The position numbers were made by a program, and so were the translations under genes. DNA of 64,000 bases from Micromonospora humi (lineage in GTDB: Bacteria; Actinomycetota; Actinomycetes; Mycobacteriales; Micromonosporaceae), in the NCBI RefSeq assembly GCF_900090105.1, contig NZ_FMDM01000018.1, positions 1,020 to 65,019 of the forward strand, given 5' to 3'. Each line of letters starts with the position of its first letter. Position 1 is the first letter of the stretch. Of this stretch, positions 1-8,727 are shown piece after piece. The notes under the pieces were generated by a model, which was not told where the DNA came from, made no database searches, and saw only the letters and a program-made list of their open reading frames with translations.

Positions 1-1010
1 GACAACCGCTCGGGCGGTGCGCCGGGTGGCGACCGTCGCGAGGGTGGTTTCCGGGGTGGCGACCGCGACGGTGGCTTCCGTGGTGGCGAGCGTCGTGAGG
101 GTGGTTTCCGCGGCGGTGACCGCGAGGGTGGCTTCCGTGGTGGAGACCGCCGTGAGGGTGGTTTCCGCGGCGGCGAGCGCCGCGAGGGTGGCTTCCGTGG
201 TGGTGACCGTGAGGGCTTCCGCGGCGGTGACCGTCGTGAGGGCGGCTTCAGCCGTGACGGTCGGACCGGTGGCGCACCCGGCGGTGACCGGCGGGACGGC
301 GGTTTCCGGGGTGGCGACCGCGATGGTGGCTTCCGGGGCGGTGACCGTCGTGAGGGCGGCTTCGGCCGTGACAGCCGGCCCGGCGGTGACCGTCGCGAGG
401 GTGGCTTCCGTGGCGGCGAGCGTCGTGAGGGCGGGTTCCGTCGTGACGACCGCTCGGGCGGTGCGCCGGGTGGCGAGCGTCGTGAGGGTGGTTTCCGCGG
501 CGGTGACCGCGAGGGCGGCTACCGGGGTGGCGACCGTCGTGAGGGCGGCTTCGGCCGTGACAGCCGGCCCGGCGGTGACCGTCGCGAGGGTGGCTTCCGT
601 GGCGGCGAGCGTCGTGAGGGCGGGTTCCGTCGTGACGACCGCTCGGGCGGTGCGCCGGGTGGCGACCGTCGTGAGGGTGGTTTCCGCGGCGGCGACCGCG
701 AGGGCGGCTACCGGGGCGGCGACCGTCGCGAGGGCTACGCCGGTGGTGAGCGTCGCGAGGGTGGCTTCCGTGGCGGCGAGCGTCGTGAGGGCGGGTTCCG
801 TCGTGACGACCGCTCGGGCGGTGCGCCGGGTGGCGACCGTCGTGAGGGTGGTTTCCGCGGCGGCGACCGCGAGGGCGGCTACCGGGGCGGCGACCGTCGC
901 GAGGGCTACGCCGGTGGTGAGCGTCGCGAGGGTGGTTACCGGGGCGGGCGTACCGAGCGGGACGGGGATCGCCGTGGCTTCGGTGACCGGCCGGAGCGGG
1001 ACGACCGCCG
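1..1010 (+). repeat. Tandem repeat array encoding Arg/Gly-rich repeats
   Basis: The DNA repeats short units of the type GAGGGTGGTTTCCG/CGGCGGTGAC. There is also a higher-order repeat: a block beginning with CGTCGTGAGGGCGGGTTCCG recurs at 421, 610 and 781, which is 189 and then 171 bp apart. Both steps are multiples of three, so length changes keep the reading frame. Such arrays commonly vary in copy number through slippage or recombination. Confidence 0.85.
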
Positions 1011-2298
1011 GACGGGTGGCTACGGCCCGCAGCGTGAGCGCCAGGACGAGCGTGGCGAGGGACGTACCGGTGAGGCGCCGGATCTGCCGGACGAGGTGGT
1101 CGCGGCCGATCTCGACTCGACCGTCCGGGCGGAGCTGCTCTCGCTCGCCAAGCCGGTGGCGGAGACCGTCGCGCGGCACCTCGTCGCGACCGGCCTGGTG
1201 ATCGACGACGACCCGGCGCTGGCGCTGGCGCACGCCATGGCGGCGCGCCGGCTCGCCTCGCGTATCGCCGCGGTGCGGGAGGCGGTCGGGCTGGCCGCCT
1301 ACCACGCCGGGGAGTGGCAGACGGCGATCGCCGAGCTGCGGACGTACCACCGGATGACCGGCCTGCAGAGCCACCTGGCGGTCCTGGCCGACTGTGAGCG
1401 GGCGCTGGGCCGGCCGGAGCGGGCGATCGACCTGTTCCGCGGCGCGGACCGGGAGAAGCTCGACCAGGCCGTCGCCGTCGAGCTGCTGATCGTGGCCGCC
1501 GGCGCGCGGGGTGACCTGGGGCAGAAGGACGCGGCCGTGGCGATGCTGCAGGTCCGTGAGCTGACCGCCGAGTCGACCGAGCCGTGGGCGGCACGGCTGC
1601 GCTACGCGTACGCGGACGCCCTGCTCGCGGTGGGCCGGCGGGAAGAGGCCCGGGAGTGGTTCTCCCGGGCCGCCGACATCGACTCCGAGGGTGAGACCGA
1701 CGCCGCCGAGCGGCTGCTGGAACTCGACGGCGTGCTCATCGAGGGCGACGACGAGGACGAGGAGCCGGAGGGCGACGGGGATGCTTCCGCCCCGTCGGTC
1801 GCCGCCGGCACCGACGGCCCCGCAGAGGACGAGGACCGCCGGGACAGCGACGTCGACGAGGACGACGACCTCGACGAGGACGACGACCGGGACCGCGACG
1901 CCGCCGACGACGACGACCGCGCCGACGACGACCGCGACGACGACGACCGCGACGACGACGACCGCGACGACGAGGACGGCGACGACCTCGAGGACGACGA
2001 GCGCCTGGATCGGGGCGGCGACGAACGGCCCGCGATGGCGAGCGCCGGTGACGCGGCTCGGGCCGGGTACCGGGACCGCGACGCCGGCGACCTGGCCGAC
2101 GACGAGCTGACCGACGCCGAGGCCGGCTCGCTCGCCACCGGCGACCGGGAGCGACAGTCGACCGAGGACGCCCCGGCCGGCGCCGGCCGGACCGCCGACA
2201 CCCACCCGGGCGGGGACCAGACCGGCGACAGCCAGGCCGGCGACGTCCGGGCGAACGACGTCCGGTCCGGCGGGGACGAGGCGGCGGAGCGCCGATGA
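1..2298 (+). CDS. TPR protein with Arg/Gly repeat head and acidic tail (5' partial)
   Basis: Frame 1 is open from the first base to the TGA at 2296, so the true start lies upstream of the window; 765 residues are visible. Residues 1 to about 340 are a low-complexity repeat of GGFRGG and DRREGG units, rich in Arg, Gly, Glu, Asp and Phe. Residues about 365-580 are a helical TPR-like core (for example AEWQ/AIAELR, RPERAIDLF and RREEAREWFSRA segments), which resembles the Rv1691-type protein found before the HAD gene in mycobacteria. Residues about 580-690 are very acidic (DDDRDDDD repeats), and the last 75 are Gly/Asp/Arg-rich. The function is unknown. The opposite charges of head and tail suggest self-association or RNA/protein binding, which is inference. 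It overlaps the HAD gene by ATGA. Confidence 0.8.
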   Translation, partial: DNRSGGAPGGDRREGGFRGGDRDGGFRGGERREGGFRGGDREGGFRGGDRREGGFRGGERREGGFRGGDREGFRGGDRREGGFSRDGRTGGAPGGDRRDGGFRGGDRDGGFRGGDRREGGFGRDSRPGGDRREGGFRGGERREGGFRRDDRSGGAPGGERREGGFRGGDREGGYRGGDRREGGFGRDSRPGGDRREGGFRGGERREGGFRRDDRSGGAPGGDRREGGFRGGDREGGYRGGDRREGYAGGERREGGFRGGERREGGFRRDDRSGGAPGGDRREGGFRGGDREGGYRGGDRREGYAGGERREGGYRGGRTERDGDRRGFGDRPERDDRRTGGYGPQRERQDERGEGRTGEAPDLPDEVVAADLDSTVRAELLSLAKPVAETVARHLVATGLVIDDDPALALAHAMAARRLASRIAAVREAVGLAAYHAGEWQTAIAELRTYHRMTGLQSHLAVLADCERALGRPERAIDLFRGADREKLDQAVAVELLIVAAGARGDLGQKDAAVAMLQVRELTAESTEPWAARLRYAYADALLAVGRREEAREWFSRAADIDSEGETDAAERLLELDGVLIEGDDEDEEPEGDGDASAPSVAAGTDGPAEDEDRRDSDVDEDDDLDEDDDRDRDAADDDDRADDDRDDDDRDDDDRDDEDGDDLEDDERLDRGGDERPAMASAGDAARAGYRDRDAGDLADDELTDAEAGSLATGDRERQSTEDAPAGAGRTADTHPGGDQTGDSQAGDVRANDVRSGGDEAAERR

Positions 2299-3350
2299 CC
2301 GGGAACGCCGGGGACGGCGGTGCGGATCGCGACCGCGCCGGGACCGACGGGCGGCTGGTCGACGGGTACGCCCTCGTCGCGTTCGACCTCGACGGGGTCA
2401 TCTACCTGATCGACCGGCCGATCCCCGGCGCGGTCGAGGCGGTCGGCCGGCTGCGGGCGGAGGGGCGGGCGGTCGCGTACGCGACGAACAACGCCTCCCG
2501 CCGCTCCAGCGAGGTGGCCGACCTGCTCACCGGCATGGGGGTGCCGGCCGAGCCGGCGGAGGTGCTCACCTCCGCGGCCGCCACCGCCGAACTGCTCGCC
2601 GACCGGCTCCCGGCCGGCGCGCCGGTGCTGGTGGTCGGCGCGGAGGCGTTGCGGGCCGAGCTGCGCGCGGTGGGCCTGCGGCCGGTGTCGACCGCCGAGG
2701 AGCAGCCCGCCGCGGTGGCCCAGGGGTACGGGCCCCAGGTGGGCTGGTCCGACCTGGCCGAGGCGTCCCTGGCGGTACGTGCCGGCGCGCCCTGGTACGC
2801 CACCAACACCGACCGCACGCTGCCCAGCCCGCGCGGACCGCTGCCCGGCAACGGTTCACTGGTGGCGGTGCTGCGCACCGCGCTCGACCGGGACCCGGAC
2901 GTGGTGGTGGGCAAGCCGGAGCCGGCGCTGTTCGCGACCGCGGCGCGCCGGGCCGGAACCGGTCGCACCCTGGTGGTGGGCGACCGGCTGGACACCGACA
3001 TCGAAGGCGCCCGCCGGGCCGGCCTGGACAGCCTGCTGGTGCTGACCGGGGTCAGCGACGCGGCCGAGCTGCTGGCCGCGCCCGAGTCGCGCCGGCCGGC
3101 GTACGTCTCCTTCGACCTGGCGGGGTTGTTCGAGCCGGAGGCCATGGCGGCGGTGCCCGGCCGGCCGCGGACCGGCGGCTGGTCGGTGACCGAGGCCGGC
3201 GGGGAGCTCACGCTCGACGGCGCGGGCCGGCCGTTGGACGCGCTCGCGGCGCTGTGCGCGGTGGCCTGGTCGACGTCGGCCGGCGCCCGGGTGCGGGCCG
3301 CGTCGCCGGCGGCGGCGGAGGCGCTCGCCGCGTTCGGTCTCGGCGGCTGA
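2295..3350 (+). CDS. HAD-superfamily IIA phosphatase (NagD-like)
   Basis: A 351-residue haloacid-dehalogenase hydrolase of the NagD/p-nitrophenylphosphatase subfamily, expected to remove phosphate from small metabolites in the cytoplasm. Motif I is FDLDGVIY with the nucleophile Asp31 and acid/base Asp33; motif II is in ATNNASR near residue 70; the motif III lysine is in GKPEPALF near 205; motif IV is VGDRLDTDIEGA near 230. About 75 extra C-terminal residues form a small domain often seen in actinobacterial members. The ATG overlaps the TGA of the TPR gene (ATGA), so the two are probably translationally coupled. The order TPR gene, then HAD gene, matches Rv1691-Rv1692. The substrate cannot be told from sequence. 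Confidence 0.88.
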   Translation: MTGNAGDGGADRDRAGTDGRLVDGYALVAFDLDGVIYLIDRPIPGAVEAVGRLRAEGRAVAYATNNASRRSSEVADLLTGMGVPAEPAEVLTSAAATAELLADRLPAGAPVLVVGAEALRAELRAVGLRPVSTAEEQPAAVAQGYGPQVGWSDLAEASLAVRAGAPWYATNTDRTLPSPRGPLPGNGSLVAVLRTALDRDPDVVVGKPEPALFATAARRAGTGRTLVVGDRLDTDIEGARRAGLDSLLVLTGVSDAAELLAAPESRRPAYVSFDLAGLFEPEAMAAVPGRPRTGGWSVTEAGGELTLDGAGRPLDALAALCAVAWSTSAGARVRAASPAAAEALAAFGLGG

Positions 3351-3364
3351 GCGGCGCGCCCCCC

Positions 3365-3700
3365 TCAGAGCAGCTTGCGGAGCTTCATCAGGTCGAACGG
3401 GTTCGCCTTGACGGAGACCCGCCGGGAAGCCACCGCCGACATGATGTCGAGCTTGCCGTGCACCAGGGCGAGCAGGTCGTCGCTGCCGATGCTCAGCGCG
3501 ATCTTCGCCTTCGGGTCGTCACCGTCGCTCAGGCCGAGCAGCCGGCCACCCTCGAGGCGGCCGTGGAAGGCCGTGTCCAGGTCGGTGATCCGGCAGGCCA
3601 GCGTGCGGTCGAGATCGATGCGGCCCTGCGCCTCGACGTGCCGGTCGAGCCGGTCGGCCAGGTCCTGCAACGCCTGCCGGCAGTCGTCCACGCTGGCCAC
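3365..3700 (-). CDS. SCP2 sterol-binding domain protein
   Basis: A 111-residue single-domain protein of the SCP2/sterol-carrier family, which forms a hydrophobic tunnel for lipids. Family features visible are the DLDTAFHGRLEGGRL strand pair, the stretch KAKIALSIGSDDLLALVHGKL, and the C-terminal KANPFDLMKLRKLL helix. It starts at GTG with a GAGGAG ribosome site about seven bases upstream. It is convergent with the HAD gene (14 bp between stops) and divergent from the phasin-like gene. The ligand is unknown; a role in lipid handling is inferred from the fold only. Confidence 0.85.
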   Translation of the reverse strand: MASVDDCRQALQDLADRLDRHVEAQGRIDLDRTLACRITDLDTAFHGRLEGGRLLGLSDGDDPKAKIALSIGSDDLLALVHGKLDIMSAVASRRVSVKANPFDLMKLRKLL

Positions 3701-3811
3701 ATCGTCTCCTCACCACGAGCCGTACCGTTCCCGGCACCGTACCGCAACGGTGCGTCCCGGGTGCCCGGTAGCGTGGCACCTGCACACCCCGCCCCGCGGA
3801 AGGAATCAGGC

Positions 3812-4411
3812 ATGCAGGACGCGTGGCGCGCCTACCTCGAGCTGGCCATGGGCCTGACGGAGGCGCCCCGGAAGAAGGCGCAGGACGCGGTGAAGCGGGC
3901 CGTCGGCCAGGGCGGCGTGACGGCCGGGCAGCTCCAGGCGCTGGCCGAGGAGCTGGTCGCCACCGGCCTGGCCAACCGGGAGGCGCTGACCAAGCTGGTC
4001 CGCTTCGAGGTCGACCGGGCCCTGGGCGCGGTCGGGCTGGCCACCGCCGACGAGGTCGCCGAGCTGACCCGCCGGGTGCACGACCTGGAACGGCAGCTGC
4101 GTGCGGCACGCACCGTCCCCGCGCCGGCCGCCGGGTCGTCCGAGTCGGCCGGGGTGGACGCGGCAGCAGCCGGGTCAGGGAGTCGGCCGGAGCCGGGGAG
4201 CCGGGCAGAGCCCGCGCCGGGCGGTGCGCCCGGCGGCCGGCCCGCGACGAAGGCGGTGGCGAAGAAGGCGGTGGCGAAGAAGGCGGTCGCGAAGAAGGCG
4301 GTCGCGCGGAAGCCCGCCGCGACTGTCGCCCGGACGCCGGCGGACCAGTCGCCCAGCGTGCCGTCCGGGCCGGCGAAGAAGGCCGCCGGTGGTCGGACGG
4401 GCACCCCGTGA
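3812..4411 (+). CDS. Phasin-like protein with Lys/Ala repeat tail
   Basis: A 199-residue protein. Residues 1-95 are helical (a QDAVKRAV segment, then a long amphipathic helix ending in AELTRRVHDLERQL, a likely coiled coil), as in polyhydroxyalkanoate granule-associated or phasin-family proteins. Residues 100-150 are Gly/Pro/Ala-rich. Residues about 150-170 hold four KKAVA-type repeats, recalling the basic DNA-binding tails of PhaF-like phasins and of actinobacterial histone-like proteins. The start is ATG at 3812 after GGAAGGAATCAGGC. The frame is open further upstream, but that part has no coding character. The stop overlaps the next GTG (GTGA). A structural role on granules or nucleoid is inference. 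Confidence 0.65.
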   Translation: MQDAWRAYLELAMGLTEAPRKKAQDAVKRAVGQGGVTAGQLQALAEELVATGLANREALTKLVRFEVDRALGAVGLATADEVAELTRRVHDLERQLRAARTVPAPAAGSSESAGVDAAAAGSGSRPEPGSRAEPAPGGAPGGRPATKAVAKKAVAKKAVAKKAVARKPAATVARTPADQSPSVPSGPAKKAAGGRTGTP

Positions 4412-4656
4412 CCGCGCCCTACCGTCCCGGCCCACCACCACGCCCGGGCCCGCCTGCGGGCGCGCGCCCCGGACCGCCGCCCGGGATCCGGCCGGCGCCG
4501 GTGGAGGAGGTCGGCGCGGCGTCGCATCCGGCCGTGGACGCCGCGGTGCAGGGCATGGCCAACGCCGAGACGCTCGCCCCGGCGGACCAGATCGCCCAGT
4601 ACGAGGCGGCGTACGAGACGTTGCGCGAGACCCTCGCCAGCATCGACCAGGCCTGA
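4408..4656 (+). CDS. Small conserved hypothetical protein upstream of tlyA
   Basis: An 82-residue protein beginning GTG at 4408, inside the preceding stop (GTGA overlap). The first 30 residues are Pro/Arg/Gly-rich and probably disordered. Residues 35-82 form a short acidic helical domain (EEVGAASHPAVDAAVQG, then IAQYEAAYETLRETLASID). It sits where M. tuberculosis has the small gene Rv1693, between the HAD gene and tlyA. No function is known. It is kept as a gene because of its position, coupling and codon bias. Confidence 0.7.
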   Translation: MTAPYRPGPPPRPGPPAGARPGPPPGIRPAPVEEVGAASHPAVDAAVQGMANAETLAPADQIAQYEAAYETLRETLASIDQA

Positions 4657-4679
4657 GCAGAGGCGGAGAACGGACACCG

Positions 4680-5528
4680 ATGGCTCGTCGTACCCGGCTG
4701 GACGCCGAACTCGTCCGGCGTGGTCTGGCCCGCTCCCGCGAGCAGGCCGCCGCGCTGGTGGAGGCCGGCCGCGTCCAGCTGCGCGGAGTGCCCGCCCGCA
4801 AGGCCGCGGCCATGGTCGACCCGGCCGACCCGTTGCTGGTCACCGGCGAGGACCCGGCGGCGGAGTACGTGTCGCGCGGCGGTCACAAGCTGGCCGGTGC
4901 GCTCGCCGCGTTCGCCCCCGGCGGGCTGACCGTGACCGGGCGGCGCTGCCTGGACGCGGGCGCCTCCACCGGCGGCTTCACCGACGTGCTGCTGCGCGCC
5001 GGCGCGGCCGAGGTGGTGGCCGTCGACGTGGGCTACGGGCAGCTCGCCTGGCCGCTGCGCACCGACGGGCGGGTCCGGGTGTTCGAGCGCACGAATGTGC
5101 GTACCCTCACGCCGGAGGCGATCGGCGGCCCGGTCGACCTGACGGTGGCCGACCTGTCGTTCATCTCCCTGCGGCTGGTGCTTCCGGCGCTGGCCGCCTG
5201 CACCGGTGCGGACGGTGACCTGGCCCTGATGGTCAAGCCGCAGTTCGAGGTCGGCAAGGAGCGGGTCGGCGCCGGTGGCGTGGTGCGCGACCCGGCCCTG
5301 CGCGCCGAGGCGGTGCTCGACGTGGCCGCCGCCGCCGCGCGGATCGGTCTCGGCCTGGCCGACGTGGCGGCCAGCCCGCTGCCCGGGCCGAGCGGCAACG
5401 TCGAGTTCTTCGTATGGTTGCGCCGGGACGCGCCGGCCGCCGACCCCGACCGCGTCCGCGCGGTGGTCGCCGCCGGCCCGCAGGGTGCCGCCGACACGGC
5501 GGCCACGACCGAGGAGGTGTCCGGGTGA
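4680..5528 (+). CDS. tlyA: TlyA, 16S/23S rRNA 2'-O-methyltransferase
   Basis: A 282-residue TlyA. The enzyme methylates ribose 2'-OH groups of 16S and 23S rRNA (C1409 and C1920 in E. coli numbering); loss gives capreomycin resistance in mycobacteria. Residues 4-60 form an S4 RNA-binding domain. Residues about 64 onward form the FtsJ-like methyltransferase, with SRGGHK (Lys70, the first catalytic Lys) and the SAM motif LDAGASTGGF (91-100). VDLTVADLSFIS carries the catalytic Asp, and MVKPQFE the second Lys. ATG at 4680 follows GGCGGAG. The last four bases overlap the nadK GTG. This is the expected core order. Confidence 0.95.
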   Translation: MARRTRLDAELVRRGLARSREQAAALVEAGRVQLRGVPARKAAAMVDPADPLLVTGEDPAAEYVSRGGHKLAGALAAFAPGGLTVTGRRCLDAGASTGGFTDVLLRAGAAEVVAVDVGYGQLAWPLRTDGRVRVFERTNVRTLTPEAIGGPVDLTVADLSFISLRLVLPALAACTGADGDLALMVKPQFEVGKERVGAGGVVRDPALRAEAVLDVAAAAARIGLGLADVAASPLPGPSGNVEFFVWLRRDAPAADPDRVRAVVAAGPQGAADTAATTEEVSG

Positions 5529-6409
5529 GTCGGACCGCGCTGCTGGTGACGCACACCGGCCGTCGACGCAGCACCGAGCACGCCCGCGCGGTGGCCGCCG
5601 ACCTGATCTCGAACGGATTCGAGGTACGGGTGGTCGCCGAGGAGGCGGACGACCTCGACCTGCCCGGTGTGGTGCCGGTGACCGGCCCGGAGGCGGCCGA
5701 GGGCGCGGAGATCGTCTTCGCGCTCGGCGGGGACGGCACGTTCCTGCGCGCCGCCGAGCTGGCCCGCCCGGCCAAGGCGCCGCTGCTCGGCATCAACCTG
5801 GGCAAGGTCGGCTTCCTGGCCGAGGCGGAGATCAACGACCTGGACACCGCGGTGCGGGACGTGGTCGGTCGCAACTACACGGTGGACGAACGCCTCACCC
5901 TGGACGTGACCGCCGAGTTCGACGGCGGGCCGACGATCGAGTCGTGGGCGCTCAACGAGATCAGCGTGGAGAAGGGCGAGCGCGCCCAGATGCTGGAGCT
6001 GCTCGTCGACGTGGACGGCCGGCCGCTGTCCCGCTACGGCTGCGACGGCGTGGTCTGCGCGACCCCGACCGGCTCCACCGCGTACGCGTTCTCCGGGGGC
6101 GGGCCGGTGGTCTGGCCCGAGGTGGAGGCGCTGCTGCTGGTGCCGATCAGCGCGCACGCGCTGTTCAGCCGCCCGCTGGTGACCGCGCCGACCTCCACGT
6201 TCGCCATCACCGTCGACCCGTTCACCACGCTCGCGGTGCTCTGCTGCGACGGCCGGCGGGTCTACGACCTGCCGCCCGGCGCGCGGGTCACGGTGCGCCG
6301 GGGCGCGCTGCCGGTGCGCATCGTCCGGCTGCGGGCACGCCCGTTCACCGATCGGCTGGTGGCCAAGTTCGGCCTGCCCGTGCAGGGCTGGCGCGGCAGC
6401 CGGCGCTGA
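5525..6409 (+). CDS. nadK: NAD kinase
   Basis: A 294-residue NAD kinase that makes NADP from NAD using ATP or polyphosphate. Visible signatures are the GGDGT motif at 68-72, which holds the catalytic Asp, and the Asn-Glu pair at 144-145 (ALNEISVEKG), which binds the nicotinamide nucleotide. The Gly-rich strand CATPTGSTAYAFSGGGP marks the C-terminal domain. GTG at 5525 lies in the tlyA stop (GTGA), so the two are coupled. The order tlyA-nadK-recN is the same as in mycobacteria. Confidence 0.95.
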   Translation: MSRTALLVTHTGRRRSTEHARAVAADLISNGFEVRVVAEEADDLDLPGVVPVTGPEAAEGAEIVFALGGDGTFLRAAELARPAKAPLLGINLGKVGFLAEAEINDLDTAVRDVVGRNYTVDERLTLDVTAEFDGGPTIESWALNEISVEKGERAQMLELLVDVDGRPLSRYGCDGVVCATPTGSTAYAFSGGGPVVWPEVEALLLVPISAHALFSRPLVTAPTSTFAITVDPFTTLAVLCCDGRRVYDLPPGARVTVRRGALPVRIVRLRARPFTDRLVAKFGLPVQGWRGSRR

Positions 6410-6851
6410 CCGGCGCCTCAGCCGGAACCGGGTCGGCGGGCGGGCGCGCGTTACGGTGGGCGCACGGGCCGCGTCGAGGTGAGTCCGGGCGTGGCGGTGA
6501 GGCCCGCCGTTCCCGGACGACGCGCGGCCCGTGGGTCGCGGATCCGACCAGGGGGTGGTCGGGTCGCGACGGGTCGGGGCGCCGGAGCGTCGCGGCCGGC
6601 CGCGGCAGGCGGACCGGCGCGCCGTGCCCGGTCGGGTGTCGACCCCGGTCGGGCCGCCAGGTCGACGAGCCGCCGCCGGAGGAAGCGGCGGCACGCGAGC
6701 TGGGCGACGTCCGGTGTCCCCGACCACCCGAACGGCGGTGTCCGCCCGGCGGCGGGCGCCGTCGCGGGTGGACCGTCGGCTCCCCGCCGATCCGCACCGG
6801 CCACCGTGCCGGCTGGTCAACTGTCACCCGGCGGGGCTACTGTCGGGTGCT
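6410..6851. other. 442-bp non-coding gap between nadK and recN
   Basis: Very GC-rich. Several frames are open on both strands, but none has actinobacterial third-position bias, a ribosome site or recognisable residues. I see no RNA gene or strong terminator. It probably carries the recN promoter near its right end, since recN begins only 14 bp after TACTGTCGGG, but no clear -35/-10 pair stands out. Confidence 0.5.
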
Positions 6852-8609
6852 GTGCTGGAAGAGCTGCGCATCACCGGACTGGGCGTCATCGAGGACACCA
6901 CCCTGCCGCTGGCCGGGGGGATGAACGTCATCACCGGCGAGACCGGCGCCGGCAAGACCATGGTGGTGACCGGCCTCGGTCTGCTCTTCGGCGGCCGGGC
7001 CGACGCCGGCCGGGTGCGGGCCCAGCCGGGTCGCGCGCTGGTGGAGGGGCGACTGCGGCTGCGCGGCCGGGTGGCCGAGGCGGTGCACGCCCGCATCGTC
7101 GACGCCGGCGGCGAGCCCGACGAGGACGGTTCGCTGCTGCTCAGCCGCAGCGTCACGATCGAGGGTCGGTCCCGGGCGCACCTGGGCGGGCGCAGCATGC
7201 CGGTGTCGACGCTCGGCGAGGTCGGTGAGCGGGTGCTGGCGGTGCACGGCCAGTCCGACCAGTTGCGCCTGCTGCGCCCGGCGGAGCAGCGGGCCGCGCT
7301 CGACCGCTTCGCCGGCGGTGAGCACGAGAAGCTGCTCGACGGGCTGCGCGAGACGTACGGGCGGTGGCGGGCGGTCGTCGACGACCTGGCCGACCGCCGG
7401 CGCAACGCCCGTGAGCGCAGCCAGGAGGCCGACCTGCTGCGGCTGGGCCTCGACGAGATCACCCGGGTCGACCCGCAGCCCGGGGAGGACGACGAGCTGA
7501 AGGCCGAGGCGCAGCGACTTGAGCACGCCGAGGGGTTGCGCACCGCGGCCCAGGTGGCGCAGCAGTGCGTGGCCGGCGGGGTGGAGGCGACCGACGACAC
7601 CCCCGACGCGGCCGTGCTGCTCGGCACCGCCCGCCGCACCCTGGAGGCGCAGGCCGGCACCGACCCGGCGCTCGGCGAGCTGGCGGCCCGGTTGGAGGAG
7701 GCCGCCACGCTCGTCACCGATGTGGCCGCGGAGCTGTCCACCTACCTGACCGCGCTGGACGCCGACCCGGCCCGGCTGCAGACGATCTACGAGCGCCGGG
7801 CCGCGCTGCGCGCGCTGACCCGAAAGTACGCCGACGACGTCGACGGCGTGGTGGCGTGGGCGGAACGGGCCCGGACCCGGCTGTCCGATCTGGACACCTC
7901 CGACGAGCTGCTCGACGAGTTGGACCGGGAGGCGTCGCGGCTCGCCGGTGAGGTGGCCGACCTCGCCGGTCGCGTCTCCGCGTCGCGGCAGGAGGCGGCC
8001 GTGCGCTTCGCCGAGCAGGTCACGGTCGAGCTGGCCGGGTTGGCCATGCCGCACGCCCGGATCGAGGTCGCGGTGCTGCCCCGCGCGGCCGGGCGGGCCG
8101 AGCCGAGCCTGCCGGTCAACGGCGTCGAGGCGGGCGTCGGCGCGGACGGCGCCGACGAGGTCGAGCTGCGCCTGCTGGCCCACCCGGGCGCGCCGGCGCT
8201 GCCGTTGCAGCGGGGCGCCTCCGGCGGTGAGCTGTCCCGGGTGATGCTCGCCATCGAGGTGGTCTTCGCCGGCTCCGGCGGGCCGCCCACGCTGGTCTTC
8301 GACGAGGTCGACGCCGGCGTCGGCGGTCAGGCCGCGGTGGAGATCGGGCGGCGGCTGGCGCGGCTGGCCCGCAGTCACCAGGTGCTCGTGGTCACCCACC
8401 TGCCACAGGTCGCCGCGTTCGCCGACCGGCACCTGGTGGTGGCGAAGGACACTGGCGGCGCGGTGACCACCAGTGGGGTGCGGGTGGTGGAGGACACGGA
8501 GCGTGCTCGCGAGCTGGCCCGCATGCTCGCCGGTTTGCCGGACTCCGATCTGGGTATCGCTCATGCCGAGGAACTCCTGGCCGTGGCGGCCAAGGAAAGG
8601 CGTCCGTGA
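6852..8609 (+). CDS. recN: DNA repair protein RecN
   Basis: A 585-residue SMC-like ATPase of double-strand-break repair. The start chosen is GTG at 6852, giving the family N-terminus VLEELRITGLGVI; the frame is open for about 107 codons upstream, but that part does not look like RecN. Walker A is GETGAGKT at 29-36. Residues about 150-400 are the coiled-coil arms. The ABC signature GGELSRVMLAI lies near 457 and Walker B VFDEVDAGVGG near 482. The D-loop histidine is in LVVTHLPQVAAF. In actinomycetes recN is usually LexA-regulated; I see no clear SOS box here. A hairpin terminator follows. Confidence 0.95.
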   Translation: MLEELRITGLGVIEDTTLPLAGGMNVITGETGAGKTMVVTGLGLLFGGRADAGRVRAQPGRALVEGRLRLRGRVAEAVHARIVDAGGEPDEDGSLLLSRSVTIEGRSRAHLGGRSMPVSTLGEVGERVLAVHGQSDQLRLLRPAEQRAALDRFAGGEHEKLLDGLRETYGRWRAVVDDLADRRRNARERSQEADLLRLGLDEITRVDPQPGEDDELKAEAQRLEHAEGLRTAAQVAQQCVAGGVEATDDTPDAAVLLGTARRTLEAQAGTDPALGELAARLEEAATLVTDVAAELSTYLTALDADPARLQTIYERRAALRALTRKYADDVDGVVAWAERARTRLSDLDTSDELLDELDREASRLAGEVADLAGRVSASRQEAAVRFAEQVTVELAGLAMPHARIEVAVLPRAAGRAEPSLPVNGVEAGVGADGADEVELRLLAHPGAPALPLQRGASGGELSRVMLAIEVVFAGSGGPPTLVFDEVDAGVGGQAAVEIGRRLARLARSHQVLVVTHLPQVAAFADRHLVVAKDTGGAVTTSGVRVVEDTERARELARMLAGLPDSDLGIAHAEELLAVAAKERRP

Positions 8610-8627
8610 TGCCCCGATTGTGAGCGC

Positions 8628-8657
8628 AAGCACACCGGGGCGCGTTCCGGTGTGCTT
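8628..8657 (+). terminator. Hairpin after recN
   Basis: A perfect 11-bp stem (AAGCACACCGG at 8628-8638 with its complement at 8647-8657) and an 8-base loop lie 19 bp after the recN stop. A short T pair and CCC follow. It probably ends recN transcription or acts as a structured leader for steA. Confidence 0.6.
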
Positions 8658-8727
8658 CCCTGGGTAGGCGGCCCTGCTCAGGCATGTCGCGACAGCAGAA
8701 CCTGCCCCACATGCCAGGATGGTCACG

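Noticed and set aside
1..1010. Tandem repeats as a possible CRISPR array
   Set aside because: Units are short, variable, directly adjoining and in multiples of three within a reading frame; there are no unique spacers or cas genes.
17..1201. Long open frame 2 through the repeat region (about 394 residues, Val/Ala/Ser-rich)
   Set aside because: It is a shadow of the tandem repeat. Frame 1 is continuous with the TPR core and has coding bias; frame 2 gives meaningless Val-Ala runs and ends soon after the repeats.
3755..3774. TAGCGT before the phasin-like gene as another three-repeat site
   Set aside because: The upstream positions read CCCG, CAAC and GCAC, which do not fit; so the pattern appears confined to the accessory half.
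6410..6851. Overlapping open frames on both strands in the gap before recN
   Set aside because: No ribosome sites, no recognisable motifs and mixed codon bias; treated as non-coding.
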